Positions 23,464 to 31,117 of a stretch of DNA of 64,000 nucleotides are shown here, piece after piece. The position numbers and the translations under genes were made by a program. The stretch is from CAYNJY01 sp964397755 (GTDB lineage: Bacteria; Patescibacteriota; Microgenomatia; UBA10105; UBA927), in the NCBI GenBank assembly GCA_964397755.1, contig CAYNJY010000002.1:17486-81485 (forward strand), in the 5' to 3' direction. Positions within the stretch are counted from its first letter, which is position 1, and the number at the start of each line of letters is the position of its first letter. Below the pieces are notes generated by a model. That model was not told where the DNA came from. It did no database searches and saw nothing but the letters and a program-made list of their open reading frames with translations.

Positions 23464-24591
23464 ATGAGACTCACACGACTGCTCGCCGCAGTTTTTATTT
23501 CGCTTCTGTTCACCATCCAGGTTTTGGCTACGGAAGACGTTGATCGGACGGTTGAGGAGCTTCAACAAAAGATCAGTGAACTGCAGAGTCAGGAGAATAC
23601 TCTTGCAAAACAAGTTCAACTTACTGACGCAGACATACGCCTCCGGAGCCTTCGTATAACGAGTATTCGACAAACTCTTGAAAAGCTTACACAAGAAATA
23701 GCAGTACTCGCTACAGAAATAGAACGCCTAGACGTCGAATTAACAAAACGGACAGAACTTGTGCTCCGTCGTATTCCAGCAACATATAAGCGTCAGGTTT
23801 CGCCGCAGTTTGGCATTCTTTTCTTCAGCAATGGGTTCTCTGAGTTTCTGACCCGCGCGAAATACCTTTCATCAGTTCAAGAAGACGACGCGCGTCTCCT
23901 TGTCCAACTAAAAAAGACGCAGAACACGTATACCGAACGGAAAGACACGAGAGAGAAGAAGAAAACAGAGCAACAGTCGCTGAAGCAACAGCTAGAACGA
24001 GAAACTGCGGCACTCAACCAGCAGAAACGCGATAAGCAAGCGCTTCTGGAACAGACCAGGAGTAGTGAAGCGGTCTATCAGAAACTCCTCGCCCAAGCAC
24101 TTGCAGAAAAGCAGGCGCTCGAGCGAGCCATTGTTGACGCAGTTGCAATTGGACCCATTCGGAAAGGCGAACCGATTGCTCTGGTTGGCAACACCGGTTA
24201 TCCCGGATGTTCAACTGGGGCGCATCTTCATTTTGAAGTACACAAGGGAGGTGGGTGGGTCAACGCAGAGGAATTTCTTTCTGGACGGGACGTATTTGAC
24301 CAACAATTTGGGCTTCGAGTACAGATGGGGACTGGGCAATGGGACTGGCCGCTTGAAGGAGACATTATGGTGACCCAGCGGTATGGGAAAACACCGTACT
24401 CATGGCGCTATACGTATAGTGGCGGCGTTCATACAGGCATTGATATGCTGAGCAATTCAAATAACGTTGTTCGAGCGCCACGTGATGGTACGTTGTATTC
24501 TTCAAGCCAGACATGCGGCGGGAGCATCATCAAGATTAAATACATTGATCACGGTGATGGGCTTATCAGTTTTTACTTGCATGTACAGTAA
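23464..24591 (+). CDS. Coiled-coil M23 peptidase (FtsEX effector type) with permuted catalytic domain
   Basis: Probable exported peptidoglycan endopeptidase activated by FtsEX, as EnvC, PcsB and CwlO are. The 375-aa product has a signal peptide (residues 1-22), a long coiled coil (about 25-225), then the M23 domain in swapped order. Residues 231-272 (RKGEPIALVGNTGYPG, the HxH motif in GAHLHFEV, H254/H256) normally end the domain, but here they precede residues 294-375 (WPLEGDIMVTQRYG, the HxxxD motif in GGVHTGIDM, H323/D327, and H373 in SFYLHVQ), which normally begin it. All zinc and catalytic residues are present once. Immediately follows ftsX. Confidence 0.85.
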   Translation: MRLTRLLAAVFISLLFTIQVLATEDVDRTVEELQQKISELQSQENTLAKQVQLTDADIRLRSLRITSIRQTLEKLTQEIAVLATEIERLDVELTKRTELVLRRIPATYKRQVSPQFGILFFSNGFSEFLTRAKYLSSVQEDDARLLVQLKKTQNTYTERKDTREKKKTEQQSLKQQLERETAALNQQKRDKQALLEQTRSSEAVYQKLLAQALAEKQALERAIVDAVAIGPIRKGEPIALVGNTGYPGCSTGAHLHFEVHKGGGWVNAEEFLSGRDVFDQQFGLRVQMGTGQWDWPLEGDIMVTQRYGKTPYSWRYTYSGGVHTGIDMLSNSNNVVRAPRDGTLYSSSQTCGGSIIKIKYIDHGDGLISFYLHVQ

Positions 24592-24601
24592 CCGCGGGAC
24601 T

Positions 24602-25498
24602 ATGCGGAACCCCTCGATGAGACTCGGGACAAGCTGGTGGAACTTTCTTCAAGCAATCACGTGTTTATTTATTGGTCTTGCCTTAGCCAGGCTATTGGTG
24701 TCACCGGTTGAGGCCGCGGTGGTGATTAATGAATTTCTTCCGAATCCGGCAGGATCTGATACCAACGAGTGGGTGGAGTTTTATAATGGCGGCAGTTCGA
24801 TTGAGGATCTCACCGACTACTTTTTTGATGACGATAGCGACTTCTCCTCGGATAGCGGTTCATCTTCGAAAGTTGCTCTTTCAGGACTTCTGTCAGCACA
24901 AAGCACTTGCTTTTGGGAGTTGTCGTCCTACCTTAACAATAACGGAGACGTCCCAACCTTGTTTAGCCTCGCTGGAACAGTGGTGGATACCTATACGTAT
25001 ACAACAACCCAAGAGGACAAGTCATTTGCTCGGGTACCGGATGGAGGGTCGTGGCAAACTAATCAAACACAGACAAAGTCGTCAACGCGATGTAGTGATC
25101 TCGCTCCAACCCCAACACCCACACCTACCTCGACCCCAACACCTACAGCGACGCCCACCTTAACTCCCACGCCGACCCCGGCGGCAACACCCACACCGAC
25201 CCCCACTCCGACAGCCACGCCCAAACCTACGCCGACCCCAACCGTAGCCGCGACCTCAACACCATCGCGCCAACTGACCCCTACGCCAACCAACACTCCT
25301 TCCCAGGTTCTGGGTACTGCCGCGCTAGCCACTCCTTCTTCCTCACCAACATCGGAGGCGTCAGCAGCTCCTCCACTCAAGCCGTTTATGATCGCATCCT
25401 CTTTCGTGGCTGCCGGGCTGGCGCTTCTGGCTGGGCTTTTGGCCTGGCAAAAGTGGGAGGCTGTCAAGAAAAATCAGCCTGAGCAAAACGAGGGTTGA
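24602..25498 (+). CDS. Exported lamin-tail-domain protein with Thr/Pro stalk and C-terminal membrane anchor
   Basis: A surface protein of 298 aa from the ATG at 24602 (24617 is the alternative). It has an N-terminal signal/membrane segment (about 17-33), a lamin tail domain (AVVINEFLPNPAGSDTNEWV onward to about residue 150; the NEW-E pattern is typical), a stalk of TPTP/TATP repeats (about 169-250), and a C-terminal membrane segment (about 268-290) followed by a short charged tail. The layout suggests a wall-spanning anchored protein; the stalk is a candidate for O-glycosylation by the GT39 enzymes of this genome (inference). Ligand unknown. Confidence 0.75.
   Translation: MRNPSMRLGTSWWNFLQAITCLFIGLALARLLVSPVEAAVVINEFLPNPAGSDTNEWVEFYNGGSSIEDLTDYFFDDDSDFSSDSGSSSKVALSGLLSAQSTCFWELSSYLNNNGDVPTLFSLAGTVVDTYTYTTTQEDKSFARVPDGGSWQTNQTQTKSSTRCSDLAPTPTPTPTSTPTPTATPTLTPTPTPAATPTPTPTPTATPKPTPTPTVAATSTPSRQLTPTPTNTPSQVLGTAALATPSSSPTSEASAAPPLKPFMIASSFVAAGLALLAGLLAWQKWEAVKKNQPEQNEG
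25110..25300. repeat. Degenerate CCNACN-type repeat coding a Thr/Pro stalk
   Basis: Tandem Pro-Thr codon pairs with irregular substitutions inside the lamin-tail protein gene. It is not a CRISPR or noncoding repeat; the pattern is at the protein level. Confidence 0.75.
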
Positions 25499-25503
25499 TC
25501 GGC

Positions 25504-25509
25504 TATACT
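25504..25509 (+). promoter_or_regulatory. -10 box of the VanZ-like gene, leaderless arrangement
   Basis: TATACT ends 6 nt before the ATG at 25516. A GAGGA also precedes the ATG directly but is too close to be a usable ribosome site. Confidence 0.45.
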
Positions 25510-25515
25510 TGAGGA

Positions 25516-25926
25516 ATGAAGTTTTGGCGGTGGTGGTGGCCGGTTATAGTCTGGATGTTTTTGATCTTTATTCTCTCTAGCCAAGAAAGTGTCCTCGTTT
25601 CGGATAAAAAGCTCGTCAATTTCCTCTTCTTTAAGACACTCCATGTGCTAGAGTATGCGCTTTTGTACGTTCTCTACTACCGAGCTTTGAAGAACAGCCT
25701 CTTTTCTGAGAAAGTAGTCAATATGTATGCGGTCGCATTTTTTTTGACTACTTTGTATGCGCTGACTGACGAAATTCATCAATCGTTCGTGCCCACCCGG
25801 GAAGGTAAGCTCCGCGATGTTATAATTGACGCCATCGGAGGAGGTCTTTCATGGAGCCTTATCGAGTGGTTACCAAAAGCGCCGCCGAGACTTCGGCGCT
25901 TGGCAAAAATCTTGCGCGTCTTGTAA
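25516..25926 (+). CDS. VanZ-like membrane protein
   Basis: A 136-aa polytopic protein with about three to four hydrophobic segments and the VanZ signature: HVLEYALLYVLYYRAL, then LTDEIHQSFVPTREGKLRDV and IDAIGGGLSWSL. VanZ confers low-level teicoplanin resistance in enterococci, but most homologues have no known role; a cell-envelope function is assumed. The last 76 nt overlap tsaE in a different frame. Confidence 0.82.
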   Translation: MKFWRWWWPVIVWMFLIFILSSQESVLVSDKKLVNFLFFKTLHVLEYALLYVLYYRALKNSLFSEKVVNMYAVAFFLTTLYALTDEIHQSFVPTREGKLRDVIIDAIGGGLSWSLIEWLPKAPPRLRRLAKILRVL

Positions 25927-26297
25927 AACAGAGAAAAGGTCGCGTCGCGATGGTTTTTTGCTTTTACGGCGAGCTCGGGAGTGGGAAAACAACATCTATC
26001 CAAGGACTTGCAAAGGGGTTGGGAGTTTCCTCTCGCCTTCTCTCCCCCACGTTCATCATTGTACGACGTTATCTGTTTGACCAAAGAATTTTTTATCATA
26101 TAGATCTCTATAGAACGAACGCCACCAGCGATCTACTCGGGTTAGGACTTGAAGAAATGCTCAATGATCCGAAAGCTGTCGTTGCCATAGAATGGGCAGA
26201 TAAACTCGGAGAGCTTCTTCCTTCTCAGCGAGTTGATATCGCATGTATGACTCACGTGAACGGAAGCCATTCGTTCCGTATAACAGAGTATGGATAA
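25851..26297 (+). CDS. tsaE: tRNA t6A-modification ATPase TsaE
   Basis: ATPase needed for the TsaBDE complex that makes N6-threonylcarbamoyladenosine at tRNA position 37. The 148-aa protein has Walker A CFYGELGSGKTTSIQGLA, LLSPTFIIVRRY, YHIDLYRT and the EWADKLGELLP motif, all diagnostic of TsaE. It starts inside the VanZ-like gene (76-nt overlap) with GGAGG upstream, and overlaps tsaC by 8 nt. Confidence 0.93.
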   Translation: MEPYRVVTKSAAETSALGKNLARLVKQRKGRVAMVFCFYGELGSGKTTSIQGLAKGLGVSSRLLSPTFIIVRRYLFDQRIFYHIDLYRTNATSDLLGLGLEEMLNDPKAVVAIEWADKLGELLPSQRVDIACMTHVNGSHSFRITEYG

Positions 26298-26898
26298 AGT
26301 AAAAACCATTAGGGAAGCTGCTGATATACTTCGGGAGGGCGGGATCGTCGTTTTTCCTACCGATACGGCGTTTGGCATAGGGTGTAGAATAGATCGGCCA
26401 GCTTCGGTGGACCGCCTTTTTGAAATCCGTAGGCGCCCCCGGACGCAGGCAACGCCGGTACTTATTTCTTCTCACGAAACGGCACTGACGTACTATTCTC
26501 CCCCACCAGATATTGTGCGACGATTAATGAGGAAATACTGGCCAGGGGCGCTCACCATTATCGCCGCGTGTAAAAAAGAGCGTATGTACTCCCCTATTCG
26601 CGGGGGTGGTGAGACCGTCGGACTACGGATGCCAAACCATGAAGGAGTGCTTTCGCTCATCCGGGGCGTAGGGATACCTATCCTAGGACCATCGGCGAAC
26701 TTTCACGGTTTACCAACCCCCTACCGCCTTGAGGACATAGACCTAAACCTCGTTGCCTTGGTTGATGCGGTCGTTGCCGGCGTGTGCCCAGTCGGGAAAG
26801 TCTCTACGGTGGTGGACTGTTCCGTGGCTCCTGCGAAAATCATTCGGCAAGGAGCTCTTGATATTTCGGATGATCTTTCTGACAATAGATCTCTATGA
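26290..26898 (+). CDS. tsaC: Threonylcarbamoyl-AMP synthase TsaC (YrdC/Sua5 domain)
   Basis: Makes threonylcarbamoyl-AMP from threonine, bicarbonate and ATP. The 202-aa single YrdC domain has GGIVVFPTDTAFGIGC, a KR-rich FEIRRRPRTQ, YWPGALTII, VGLRMPNH and ILGPSANFHGLPTP. There is no Sua5 C-terminal domain. Overlaps tsaE and tsaB. Confidence 0.93.
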   Translation: MDKVKTIREAADILREGGIVVFPTDTAFGIGCRIDRPASVDRLFEIRRRPRTQATPVLISSHETALTYYSPPPDIVRRLMRKYWPGALTIIAACKKERMYSPIRGGGETVGLRMPNHEGVLSLIRGVGIPILGPSANFHGLPTPYRLEDIDLNLVALVDAVVAGVCPVGKVSTVVDCSVAPAKIIRQGALDISDDLSDNRSL

Positions 26899-27230
26899 AT
26901 ACGGCAGTACTTGAGATAGATAGCTCAGAACAGGACACGGTGTCCGTGTTTCTCTCGGTTGGCGGGAGGCGAATTGAAGAGAAGAAGACGCGAGGTAGCC
27001 TCTCCCAGGAGCTCCTTCCTCTCATTGGTGCGCTCCTTCGTAAGCACAACCTCTCTGTCTCGTCAATTTCGTCAATGAAACTTCATACCGGCCCCGGTTC
27101 ATTTACCGGCCTTCGTGTTGGCGCGGCCGTTGCGAATTGCCTTGGCTGGTTACTCTCTGTTCCGCTCAACAACGAGAAACCAGGCGAGCCGGTATACCCT
27201 GATTACGAGAACAAGGCCGATACTCGCTAG
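26895..27230 (+). CDS. tsaB: Short TsaB-like protein
   Basis: Scaffold partner of TsaD in t6A synthesis. The 111-aa product covers the N-terminal half of TsaB: AVLEIDSSEQDTVSVFLS, and HTGPGSFTGLRVGAAVANCL, the family signature. Usual TsaB is about 220 aa; the C-terminal half is absent and the frame ends with a clean stop, so it is either a minimal form or truncated. tsaD is not in the window. It overlaps tsaC by 4 nt. Confidence 0.85.
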   Translation: MNTAVLEIDSSEQDTVSVFLSVGGRRIEEKKTRGSLSQELLPLIGALLRKHNLSVSSISSMKLHTGPGSFTGLRVGAAVANCLGWLLSVPLNNEKPGEPVYPDYENKADTR

Positions 27231-27259
27231 CAATTTTTCCAAAACCTCAGTAAGATGGA

Positions 27260-28144
27260 ATGAGTATGCCATTTCGGGTCGTCGCTCATTTTTTCATCCC
27301 ACACGAAAGCAATAACCATCGCCCCAAAGCGCTCCACGTCGACGCGCTCTTCGCGTATGTCCTTCTTCTGCTCGTGTTTAACTTTGTCGTCCGAATGCTT
27401 CATAGGTCACTCCCAGACGTCTTAGGCTATGCTACCGATATTCGCGTCGAGCAGCTCTTTGCGGCAACAAACGCCAAACGACAGGAAGCAGGGCTGTCGC
27501 CACTCTCGCTTAACCAGTCACTGTCTGCCGCAGCAGCAAAAAAAGCGAGCGACATGTTTGCCAAAGATTATTGGGCGCATACGAGCCCGAATAACAAAAC
27601 GCCGTGGGATTTTTTGCTGGGAGAAGGCTACCAATATACCTTGGCCGGTGAAAATCTTGCAAAAAATTTTTCAACGAGCAAGCAGGTGGTCGACGCGTGG
27701 GTAGCGTCCCCGACTCATCGGGATAATATCAACAAGCCGGGATACCGCGAAATCGGATTTGCCGTAGTAAACGGAATTCTCAACGGTGAAGAAACGACGC
27801 TCGTTGTTCAAATGTTTGGTACTCCCGCGCCGTCGGAGACAATGATCCCGTCGACGAGTGAGGAAGTCCGCGTTCCGGTCGTTGCCAGAGCACCTGGTCT
27901 ATCCTCAAGCGTCGCACCCGCGTCACTCGGTGTCATGAAGACGCCTCGGATTGATATTCCGTCAGTGACCAAAAATGCAGTATCCGCGCTGTTTGGTGTT
28001 GTCGTCGGAGCGCTTCTCATTGACGGCGTCTTCGTCTATCGCCGCAGAACAGTCCGACTCACTGGACACAACGTCGCGCACCTCATGTTTCTCGGGACAA
28101 TGTTTTCGTTCTTTACGTTTCTTCCCCAAGGGACTTTGCTATGA
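27260..28144 (+). CDS. CAP-domain (SCP/PR1) membrane protein
   Basis: A 294-aa protein with an N-terminal hydrophobic segment (about residues 30-45), a CAP domain of the YkwD type (about 60-190) with AKKASDMFAKDYWAHTSP, YTLAGENLAKNF, WVASPTHRDNIN and YREIGFAVV, and two C-terminal membrane segments (about 240-255 and 272-287). The His and Glu of the CAP cavity are present. The role is unknown; a surface location is likely. The start may instead be the ATG at 27266, 9 nt after TAAGAT (27251-27256). Confidence 0.83.
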   Translation: MSMPFRVVAHFFIPHESNNHRPKALHVDALFAYVLLLLVFNFVVRMLHRSLPDVLGYATDIRVEQLFAATNAKRQEAGLSPLSLNQSLSAAAAKKASDMFAKDYWAHTSPNNKTPWDFLLGEGYQYTLAGENLAKNFSTSKQVVDAWVASPTHRDNINKPGYREIGFAVVNGILNGEETTLVVQMFGTPAPSETMIPSTSEEVRVPVVARAPGLSSSVAPASLGVMKTPRIDIPSVTKNAVSALFGVVVGALLIDGVFVYRRRTVRLTGHNVAHLMFLGTMFSFFTFLPQGTLL

Positions 28145-28389
28145 AGCACGCCCAGCGTATCCATTTTTTGATTCTTGTCGTTCTCCTATTGGGTGGTGTT
28201 GCGACATTCTTTTCTGTCACCGGTGACCGTACGCTGCAAGTCATTACCGGCGTTCTCACTGCTACCGCGTACGTCACTTGGGGCATCATGCATCACAGCC
28301 TCCAAGGCGATTTGCACCCGCGCGTTGTGGTAGAATACATTCTTATCGGCGCAATGGCCGTTGTAGCGATAGTAACGATCGCACGCTAG
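28141..28389 (+). CDS. Small membrane protein, unknown function
   Basis: 82 aa with about three hydrophobic segments (IHFLILVVLLLGGVATFF; VITGVLTATAYVTWGI; VVVEYILIGAMAVVAIVTI). No family recognised. It overlaps the CAP-domain gene by 4 nt, so the two are co-expressed. The polar HHSLQGDLHPR loop lies between segments 2 and 3. Confidence 0.7.
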   Translation: MKHAQRIHFLILVVLLLGGVATFFSVTGDRTLQVITGVLTATAYVTWGIMHHSLQGDLHPRVVVEYILIGAMAVVAIVTIAR

Positions 28390-28401
28390 GAAGCGTACCA
28401 T

Positions 28402-29151
28402 ATGAAAGGAGTCGTTCTTGCTGGAGGGGTTGCTACCCGACTGAGACCTCTGACGCTTGTCACCAACAAGCATCTTCTTCCTGTCTACAATAAACCGATG
28501 ATTTTCTATCCAATGGAAACAATGCAGAAAGTCGGAATCAAAGAGGTCCTCCTTACGACAGCGGGTGACCATGTCGGAGATTTCGCGAATTTACTCAAGT
28601 CCGGAGAGGATTTCAACCTACGTCTTTACTATGCGATCCAGCAGAATCCAACCGGCGGTATTGCCGACGCGCTGGCGCTGGCCGAAGAGTTCGCGCGAAA
28701 TGAACCTATTCTGGTCATTTTGGGCGACAACATTTTCAACTTTGACCTCAAAGCTTCCCTTGCCAAATTTGAAACGCAGATACAAAACAGCGGCAAGGGA
28801 GCGATGGTTTTTGGCGTCCATCGCAACACCGAGGCTCGGCAATACGGAGTAATAGATATGGATAGTAAAGGGAGAGTCCTGTCGATCGAAGAGAAGCCGG
28901 AAACGCCAAAATCCGATATCGCGCAAACCGGTATATATGTGTACGACAGACGGCCGTTTGAGTTCATCCGCCGGCTTAAACCGTCAGCACGAGGTCAACT
29001 CGAAGTGACGGATCTGAACAATATGTACCTCGAAGAAGGAACACTTCTATGCGAAGTGATCGATTGGTGGGTGGACGCAGGCACATCCCATGACGAGCTT
29101 CTCCGGGCCAACGTTCAGGTAGCGGAATTCGTCAAACAAGGGAAACTATAG
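28402..29151 (+). CDS. rfbA: Glucose-1-phosphate thymidylyltransferase (short form)
   Basis: Makes dTDP-glucose from dTTP and glucose-1-phosphate, the first step to dTDP-rhamnose and related sugars. The 249-aa protein has VVLAGGVATRLRPLT (usual GGxGTRLRPLT, with Ala for the third Gly), NKHLLPVYNKPMIFYP, IQQNPTGGIADALALA, LVILGDNIF and the WVDAGTSHDELLRA end motif. It is about 40 residues shorter than E. coli RfbA. It abuts rfbB directly. Confidence 0.9.
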   Translation: MKGVVLAGGVATRLRPLTLVTNKHLLPVYNKPMIFYPMETMQKVGIKEVLLTTAGDHVGDFANLLKSGEDFNLRLYYAIQQNPTGGIADALALAEEFARNEPILVILGDNIFNFDLKASLAKFETQIQNSGKGAMVFGVHRNTEARQYGVIDMDSKGRVLSIEEKPETPKSDIAQTGIYVYDRRPFEFIRRLKPSARGQLEVTDLNNMYLEEGTLLCEVIDWWVDAGTSHDELLRANVQVAEFVKQGKL

Positions 29152-30168
29152 ATGAGACTCCTCGTGACCGGCGGCGCCGGCTTCATCGGTTCGAATTTTG
29201 TCCTCTACTGGATGGCGCATCATCCAGGTGATGACATTGTGAATCTTGATGCGCTTACGTACGCAGGGAATCTCGAAAACTTGATTTCTGTTGCCGAGAA
29301 CCCGCGGTATCGGTTTACCAAGGCTGATATTTGTGATGCGAAGGGTGTGGCGGCGGCAATGGCGGGCGTTGATATCGTCGTACATTTTGCGGCAGAAACC
29401 CACGTTGATCGATCAATCCTTGAACCGGCCCCGTTTATCATGACGAATGTTATTGGGACACAGATTCTTCTTGAGCAGGCGTTGAAAGCAAAGGTCAAAC
29501 GATTTCATCACATCTCGACAGACGAGGTGTTCGGGTCGCTCGAACTTGATGATTTGAATAAATTTAGTGAACGAACATCTTACGATCCCAGAAGTCCATA
29601 TTCAGCAAGTAAAGCAGCTTCAGATCACCTTGTACGAGCGTTCTACCATACGTACGGTTTGCCGGTTACCATAACCAACTGTTCAAACAACTACGGTCCG
29701 TATCAGTTCCCTGAGAAGCTTATACCCCTTACTATCACCAATATTCTTGAAGGCAAAAAGGTTCCCGTCTATGGTGACGGCTTGCATGTCCGCGACTGGC
29801 TCTACGTTGAGGATCACTCGAGGGCAATAGAGTTGGTGCTTGAGAAAGGCAAGGTCGGCGAAACCTACTGTGTCGGCGGACTTAGAAAGGACCTGAATAA
29901 TAGTACGATTATCAGAAAAATTTTCTCACTCATGGGGGCGGATGAATCGGTGGTAGAGTACGTGAAGGATAGGCCTGGTCATGACCGCCGCTACGCTATC
30001 GACTGGACGAAAATTAAAAGCGAACTCGGGTGGGTGCCTCAGCATGACTTCGATACGTGGCTTGCCAAAACCATTGATTGGTACCGGGCCAACCAGTCTT
30101 GGTGGAGGAGAGTCAAAAGCGGTGAGTATCAAAAATATTATCGTCAACAGTACCAAGGCGCATCATGA
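29152..30168 (+). CDS. rfbB: dTDP-glucose 4,6-dehydratase
   Basis: Second step of dTDP-deoxysugar synthesis. The 338-aa short-chain dehydrogenase has LLVTGGAGFIGSNFVLYWM (NAD loop), AAETHVDRSI, HISTDEVFGSL, the catalytic YSASKAASDHLVRA and NCSNNYGPYQFPEKLIPL, as in RfbB. The ATG follows the rfbA stop without a gap, and the stop overlaps the next start by 4 nt. Confidence 0.95.
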   Translation: MRLLVTGGAGFIGSNFVLYWMAHHPGDDIVNLDALTYAGNLENLISVAENPRYRFTKADICDAKGVAAAMAGVDIVVHFAAETHVDRSILEPAPFIMTNVIGTQILLEQALKAKVKRFHHISTDEVFGSLELDDLNKFSERTSYDPRSPYSASKAASDHLVRAFYHTYGLPVTITNCSNNYGPYQFPEKLIPLTITNILEGKKVPVYGDGLHVRDWLYVEDHSRAIELVLEKGKVGETYCVGGLRKDLNNSTIIRKIFSLMGADESVVEYVKDRPGHDRRYAIDWTKIKSELGWVPQHDFDTWLAKTIDWYRANQSWWRRVKSGEYQKYYRQQYQGAS

Positions 30169-31055
30169 TGAACATACTCGGAACGGGCTTGTCTGGGCTA
30201 ATCGGCTCAAGGGTGGTGGAGCTTCTTTCGTCAGAGGTTAATTTTAACAATATTAGTCTAGAGACTGGCGTTGATATCACCGATTATCTCGCGGTTGAAA
30301 AACACCTCAAGCAAAATGATGGCAGGTGGGTGTGGCATTTTGCCGCCGCAACTGATGTCGCAGCCGCCGAAAAAGAGCGGAGCCAAGCTCAAGAGTCGGT
30401 TTCGTGGAAAGTCAATGTTGAAGCCACGAGAAACATTGCCCAGATTTGCCAACAGCTGGGCAAACATCTGTTGTATCTGTCGACTGATTATGTTTTTAGA
30501 GGAACGCAGGAGTTTTATACCGAGAGAGAAGAGCCTAATCCTGAGGGTTGGTATGCCACAACGAAATACGAAGGCGAAAAAATCGTCTTAGCGCTTGGCG
30601 AGTTGGGACTGGTCGTGCGACTTTCCAACCCCTATCGCGCCAATCCAGTTGGCAAGCGGGATTTTGTCCACAAAATGATGGATAGGTTCGCCTCAGGCCA
30701 ACCAATTGCAGCGCCTTCTGATTCTCGCTTTAATCCTACCTTTGTTGACGATTTGACTTATGTGCTCAAAACTTTGGTTGAAACCAACGCTTCTGGAGTT
30801 TATCATGCGGGTGGCGGTGGGGGTTTGTCGCAGTATGAGGCGGCTATGGCTATCTGCGACACCTTCGGTTATAAGCGAGAATTAGTGAGCCCGACAACGT
30901 TTGTGCAATTTATCGAGGGACGAGCGCCATTTCCTAAGTTGGCGATACTCGCCAATGGCAAAATTGAAAAATTGGGACTCAGGATGCGCACCTTCTCTGA
31001 AGGTCTGGTCGAAGTGAAACGGCAGGAAAAGAGAATAGCCCAAAGTCTGGCCTGA
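30165..31055 (+). CDS. dTDP-4-dehydrorhamnose reductase-like SDR
   Basis: A 296-aa extended SDR. MMNILGTGLSGLIGSRVVE is a variant NAD loop, LYLSTDYVFRGTQEFY and GWYATTKYEGEKIVL carry the catalytic Y and K, and VVRLSNPYR follows. By fold and place after rfbA-rfbB it is the likely RfbD-type reductase. No RfbC (3,5-epimerase) is present here, so it may instead make another 6-deoxysugar or act with an epimerase elsewhere. Overlaps rfbB by 4 nt. Confidence 0.75.
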   Translation: MMNILGTGLSGLIGSRVVELLSSEVNFNNISLETGVDITDYLAVEKHLKQNDGRWVWHFAAATDVAAAEKERSQAQESVSWKVNVEATRNIAQICQQLGKHLLYLSTDYVFRGTQEFYTEREEPNPEGWYATTKYEGEKIVLALGELGLVVRLSNPYRANPVGKRDFVHKMMDRFASGQPIAAPSDSRFNPTFVDDLTYVLKTLVETNASGVYHAGGGGGLSQYEAAMAICDTFGYKRELVSPTTFVQFIEGRAPFPKLAILANGKIEKLGLRMRTFSEGLVEVKRQEKRIAQSLA

Positions 31056-31070
31056 AGTTGTCCTTTCCGT

Positions 31071-31115
31071 TATAATGGGGGAAACCTGGGACGCGGGAGC
31101 GCGTCCATACTTTTT
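31071..31115 (+). promoter_or_regulatory. -10 box and hairpin with T-run before ugd
   Basis: TATAAT at 31071-31076, then a GC-rich hairpin (GGACGC 31089-31094 with GCGTCC 31101-31106) and TTTTT at 31110-31114, ending just before the ATG at 31118. It could terminate the rfb operon or attenuate ugd transcription starting from the -10. Confidence 0.45.
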
Positions 31116-31117
31116 CT

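Noticed and set aside
25110..25300. Repetitive stretch that might suggest a CRISPR or satellite
   Set aside because: The repeats have no constant spacer or unit length and translate to a Thr/Pro stalk in a long frame.
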